Position numbers and translations under genes: made by a program. From Pontibacter virosus (GTDB lineage Bacteria > Bacteroidota > Bacteroidia > Cytophagales > Hymenobacteraceae), in contig NZ_QEKI01000002.1 of the NCBI RefSeq assembly GCF_003096355.1, positions 310,001-374,000 on the forward strand: 64,000 bases of DNA. Reading direction: 5' to 3'. Numbering within the stretch: the stretch's first letter is position 1; each line of letters opens with the position of its first letter. Positions 62,219 to 64,000 of the stretch are shown here, in pieces. The notes under the pieces are model-generated. The model had not been told where the DNA came from. It saw only the letters and a list, made by a program, of their open reading frames with translations, and searched no databases.

Positions 62219-63070
62219 ATGAATTTGACACCAGAAAGTACGATAGGCGCAGCTATAGCCGAACATGCATATAATGTGGAGGAAACGTTCAGGATGCTGA
62301 ATAACAGCGACACGTTTCAAAGACTTCTGCAATCAGGATATAACGTAATTGACCATGATAACGGAAACTTTCACTATTTTAATTTGACTAACTGTGAGTT
62401 ATCCGAAATCCTTTGCAACATCAGGAATGCTTCGCACAAGTCCGAGAAGGTCTTAACATATTATCTTGCCTCAGATAATGCAGTCTGCTTCAAGATACAA
62501 GGTATAGAGGAAGTCATGGCGCAGTCGATGTATATCTATGACCTTTCCCTGGTGCCTGTTTTAGAATACGTTCTCGGGATTGCAATCTCCCCTGATAGAC
62601 AGACCGTAGCAAATTTAAACAAAAGGAGCTTTGGGGTGAGAAAAGCAGGGAGACTGCGAGACTATGGTGATTCAGAGGAAACCTCGACCATATGGCTCTC
62701 ACAGGAAAATAGGCGCATTAGAGTAGTGACGAAGACCTTAGATGCATTTCAAACAGGGCTAACCCATATTAACCATCTTGTAAACTCTTCTCCTGAATTC
62801 CAATGGCTACAAGATGGTAAATCACCTCGACAAGCAGTGCTTTACAAGGATTTCTGCATCCCGTACCCCAATTTCATTGAGCTTATGCTATACGCAGTAA
62901 ACGGGAGCCTTCGTGTACCTGAATACACGATATCCTTGGAGTTTGAAGGAGGGTTAGCTGGAACTATCCACCGTGCAATCAGAAACAATACAGGTGCAGA
63001 AAACGAAGAGCTGCTAAAAATGCTTAACGTTCTGAATAGGGCGCAAAGGATAGGTGATATCCTGACATAA
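62219..63070 (+). CDS. Unknown protein, paralogue B
   Basis: This 283-residue protein shares its layout and several motifs with the product of 59474-60322 (for example GNFHYFNL, VPVLEYVLG, FQTGLTHINHLV, LNRAQRIGDIL). It has no signal peptide or membrane helix. The upstream TTTCTGGTGTATAA element (62182-62195) is shared with 61635-61648 and may be a promoter. Its position just before umuDC does not reveal a role. Confidence 0.7.
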   Translation: MNLTPESTIGAAIAEHAYNVEETFRMLNNSDTFQRLLQSGYNVIDHDNGNFHYFNLTNCELSEILCNIRNASHKSEKVLTYYLASDNAVCFKIQGIEEVMAQSMYIYDLSLVPVLEYVLGIAISPDRQTVANLNKRSFGVRKAGRLRDYGDSEETSTIWLSQENRRIRVVTKTLDAFQTGLTHINHLVNSSPEFQWLQDGKSPRQAVLYKDFCIPYPNFIELMLYAVNGSLRVPEYTISLEFEGGLAGTIHRAIRNNTGAENEELLKMLNVLNRAQRIGDILT

Positions 63071-63222
63071 GAAGATTATTAAGGGTAAACATAAACTTTC
63101 CTGATGAAAGTGGTTTCGCCAAATGGAAGCAGGAATTACTGGCGAATCTGACTTGACCCTACAGTGCTTTGAATAAATAAAACTAATATATTTAGCTTTT
63201 ATAATTCTTGTTTACGTATTTG

Positions 63223-63255
63223 CTAACTGTTTTAGTATTTAAGGCTAAAAGTTAG
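63223..63255 (+). promoter_or_regulatory. Candidate operator of umuDC
   Basis: A dyad: CTAAC (63223-63227) and TTTTAG (63230-63235) pair with CTAAAA (63245-63250) and GTTAG (63251-63255), 6 nt before the umuD start. This is a good candidate site for a LexA-like or UmuD-like repressor. Confidence 0.5.
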
Positions 63256-63260
63256 ACGAT

Positions 63261-63725
63261 ATGTGCAGCGCAAAAATTATCCCTATTGACTCACATCTGC
63301 TGGAGACACTTGATTTCGATTATTTCGGAAGCATGGAAATTCCTCTGTATGCTTCTTTTGTATCAGCGGGATTCCCAAGCCCAAGTGACGATTACTTGGA
63401 AGATAAAATCGACTTGGGTAAGTATCTCATCCAGAACCCCACATCTACTTTCATGATGCGAGTGAAAGGCTCTTCCATGGTCGATGCCAACATCCATGAT
63501 GGCGATATACTGGTCATTGACAAATCTCTGAAAGCTTCTGATGGCATGCCAGTAGTGTGCTTTTTAGATGGGGAGTTTACGGTAAAGACCTTTAAGAAAA
63601 TTGGCAACAAAGCTTACCTGATGCCAGCCAATCCAGCCTACAAGCCCATAGAGGTCACAGAAGAGATGGATATGCGGGTATGGGGTGTGGTGGTGTGGAT
63701 ACTCCATAAACCAGTAAGGCAATGA
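63261..63725 (+). CDS. umuD: UmuD/LexA-type S24 peptidase
   Basis: This 154-residue protein has the self-cleavage site A36-G37 (SAGFPSPS), catalytic S72 (VKGSSMVDA) and K109 (FTVKTFKK). There is no DNA-binding domain, so it is UmuD rather than LexA. RecA-stimulated self-cleavage produces UmuD', which activates the Y-family polymerase encoded next. The stop overlaps the umuC ATG. umuDC pairs are frequent on mobile elements, where they raise mutation under DNA damage. Confidence 0.93.
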   Translation: MCSAKIIPIDSHLLETLDFDYFGSMEIPLYASFVSAGFPSPSDDYLEDKIDLGKYLIQNPTSTFMMRVKGSSMVDANIHDGDILVIDKSLKASDGMPVVCFLDGEFTVKTFKKIGNKAYLMPANPAYKPIEVTEEMDMRVWGVVVWILHKPVRQ

Positions 63726-64000
63726 CTACGCTGTTCGCTTTATGTGACTGCAACAACTTCTACGCATCGTGTGAGCGTGTCTTCGACCCATCGCTAAACG
63801 GGAAGCCTGTTGTGGTGCTGAGCAACAACGATGGCTGCGTGATAGCCCGTAGCAACGAAGCGAAAGCGTTGGGGATACCAATGGGAGAGCCGTACTTCAA
63901 AATCAGGAATCTGGTGGAGAATGGACGCATATCTGCATACTCTTCTAACTATGTACTCTATGGCGATATGTCGGATAGGGTAATGCAAACGCTATCTCTT
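63722..64000 (+). CDS. umuC: Y-family DNA polymerase V subunit, N-terminal part
   Basis: The first 93 codons are visible before the right edge: [40 protein letters not shown] and [11 protein letters not shown], the palm and fingers start of UmuC/DinB polymerases. The acidic metal residue lies in [11 protein letters not shown]. It starts within umuD as ATGA, and the rest is outside the window. Confidence 0.92.
   Translation, partial: MTTLFALCDCNNFYASCERVFDPSLNGKPVVVLSNNDGCVIARSNEAKALGIPMGEPYFKIRNLVENGRISAYSSNYVLYGDMSDRVMQTLSL

Overview
The window looks like a chromosomal segment of a Bacteroidota bacterium of the order Cytophagales, most likely Hymenobacteraceae and close to Pontibacter (inference from gene content; not testable here). 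Supporting signs are Bacteroidota-type promoters (TAnnTTTG -7 boxes, a TTG -33 box about 19 nt upstream, little or no Shine-Dalgarno), a LytS/LytT-type pair, an exosortase N (XrtN) locus, a bifunctional DAHP synthase/chorismate mutase, and a heptamer CTATACC/GGTATAG that is strongly over-represented in the first 35 kb.

Region 1 (1-35.2 kb) is core-like. From left to right it holds the edge of an unrecognised gene, a two-component pair split by a long palindromic element, a candidate structured ncRNA with a strong terminator, a frameshifted alkyltransferase-like gene, an RND efflux operon (adaptor, pump, TolC) and an MgtC/DUF4010 membrane protein. Then come leuACDB and ilvEDBNCA, all on the minus strand, and a minus-strand pheA plus DAHP synthase-chorismate mutase operon. 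The ilv and phe operons are each preceded by TWO consecutive leader-peptide attenuators: promoter, Ile/Val-rich or Phe/Tyr-rich peptide, terminator, second peptide, second terminator, first structural gene. In at least three of the four units a segment of the leader is complementary to part of the following terminator hairpin. This tandem design in two separate operons is the most striking regulatory feature of the window. Two cold-shock-domain genes, a TetR regulator and a four-gene XrtN exosortase locus (membrane protein, winged-helix regulator, VIT-domain protein with a PEP-CTERM tail, exosortase) close the region. Two near-identical 22-nt operator-like sequences sit upstream of the first and third exosortase-locus genes.

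Region 2 (about 35.2-64 kb and beyond) is an AT-rich acquired island. It begins with a tyrosine integrase just after the terminator of the exosortase operon, and the CTATACC heptamer drops to background there. Its cargo is a stand-alone heme-NO-binding protein and a PAS histidine kinase, then a three-gene minus-strand cluster that looks like an uncharacterised defence system (PD-(D/E)XK nuclease, abortive-infection C-terminal protein with a HEPN-type motif, and a second HEPN-like protein), next to a DUF2971 gene, a serine recombinase and a recombinase remnant. Further on are many small unrecognised genes, a single-chain restriction-methylation enzyme, a protein with divergent family-A DNA polymerase motifs, an RHH-methyltransferase pair, two paralogous proteins of unknown function, and umuDC running off the right edge. 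A 29-nt sequence occurs as an exact inverted pair at 56.9 and 61.9 kb around the polymerase-like gene, with a third, direct copy at 57.3 kb; together with a large hairpin it makes the stretch before the polymerase-like gene a candidate replication or transfer region. No tRNA, rRNA or CRISPR was found.
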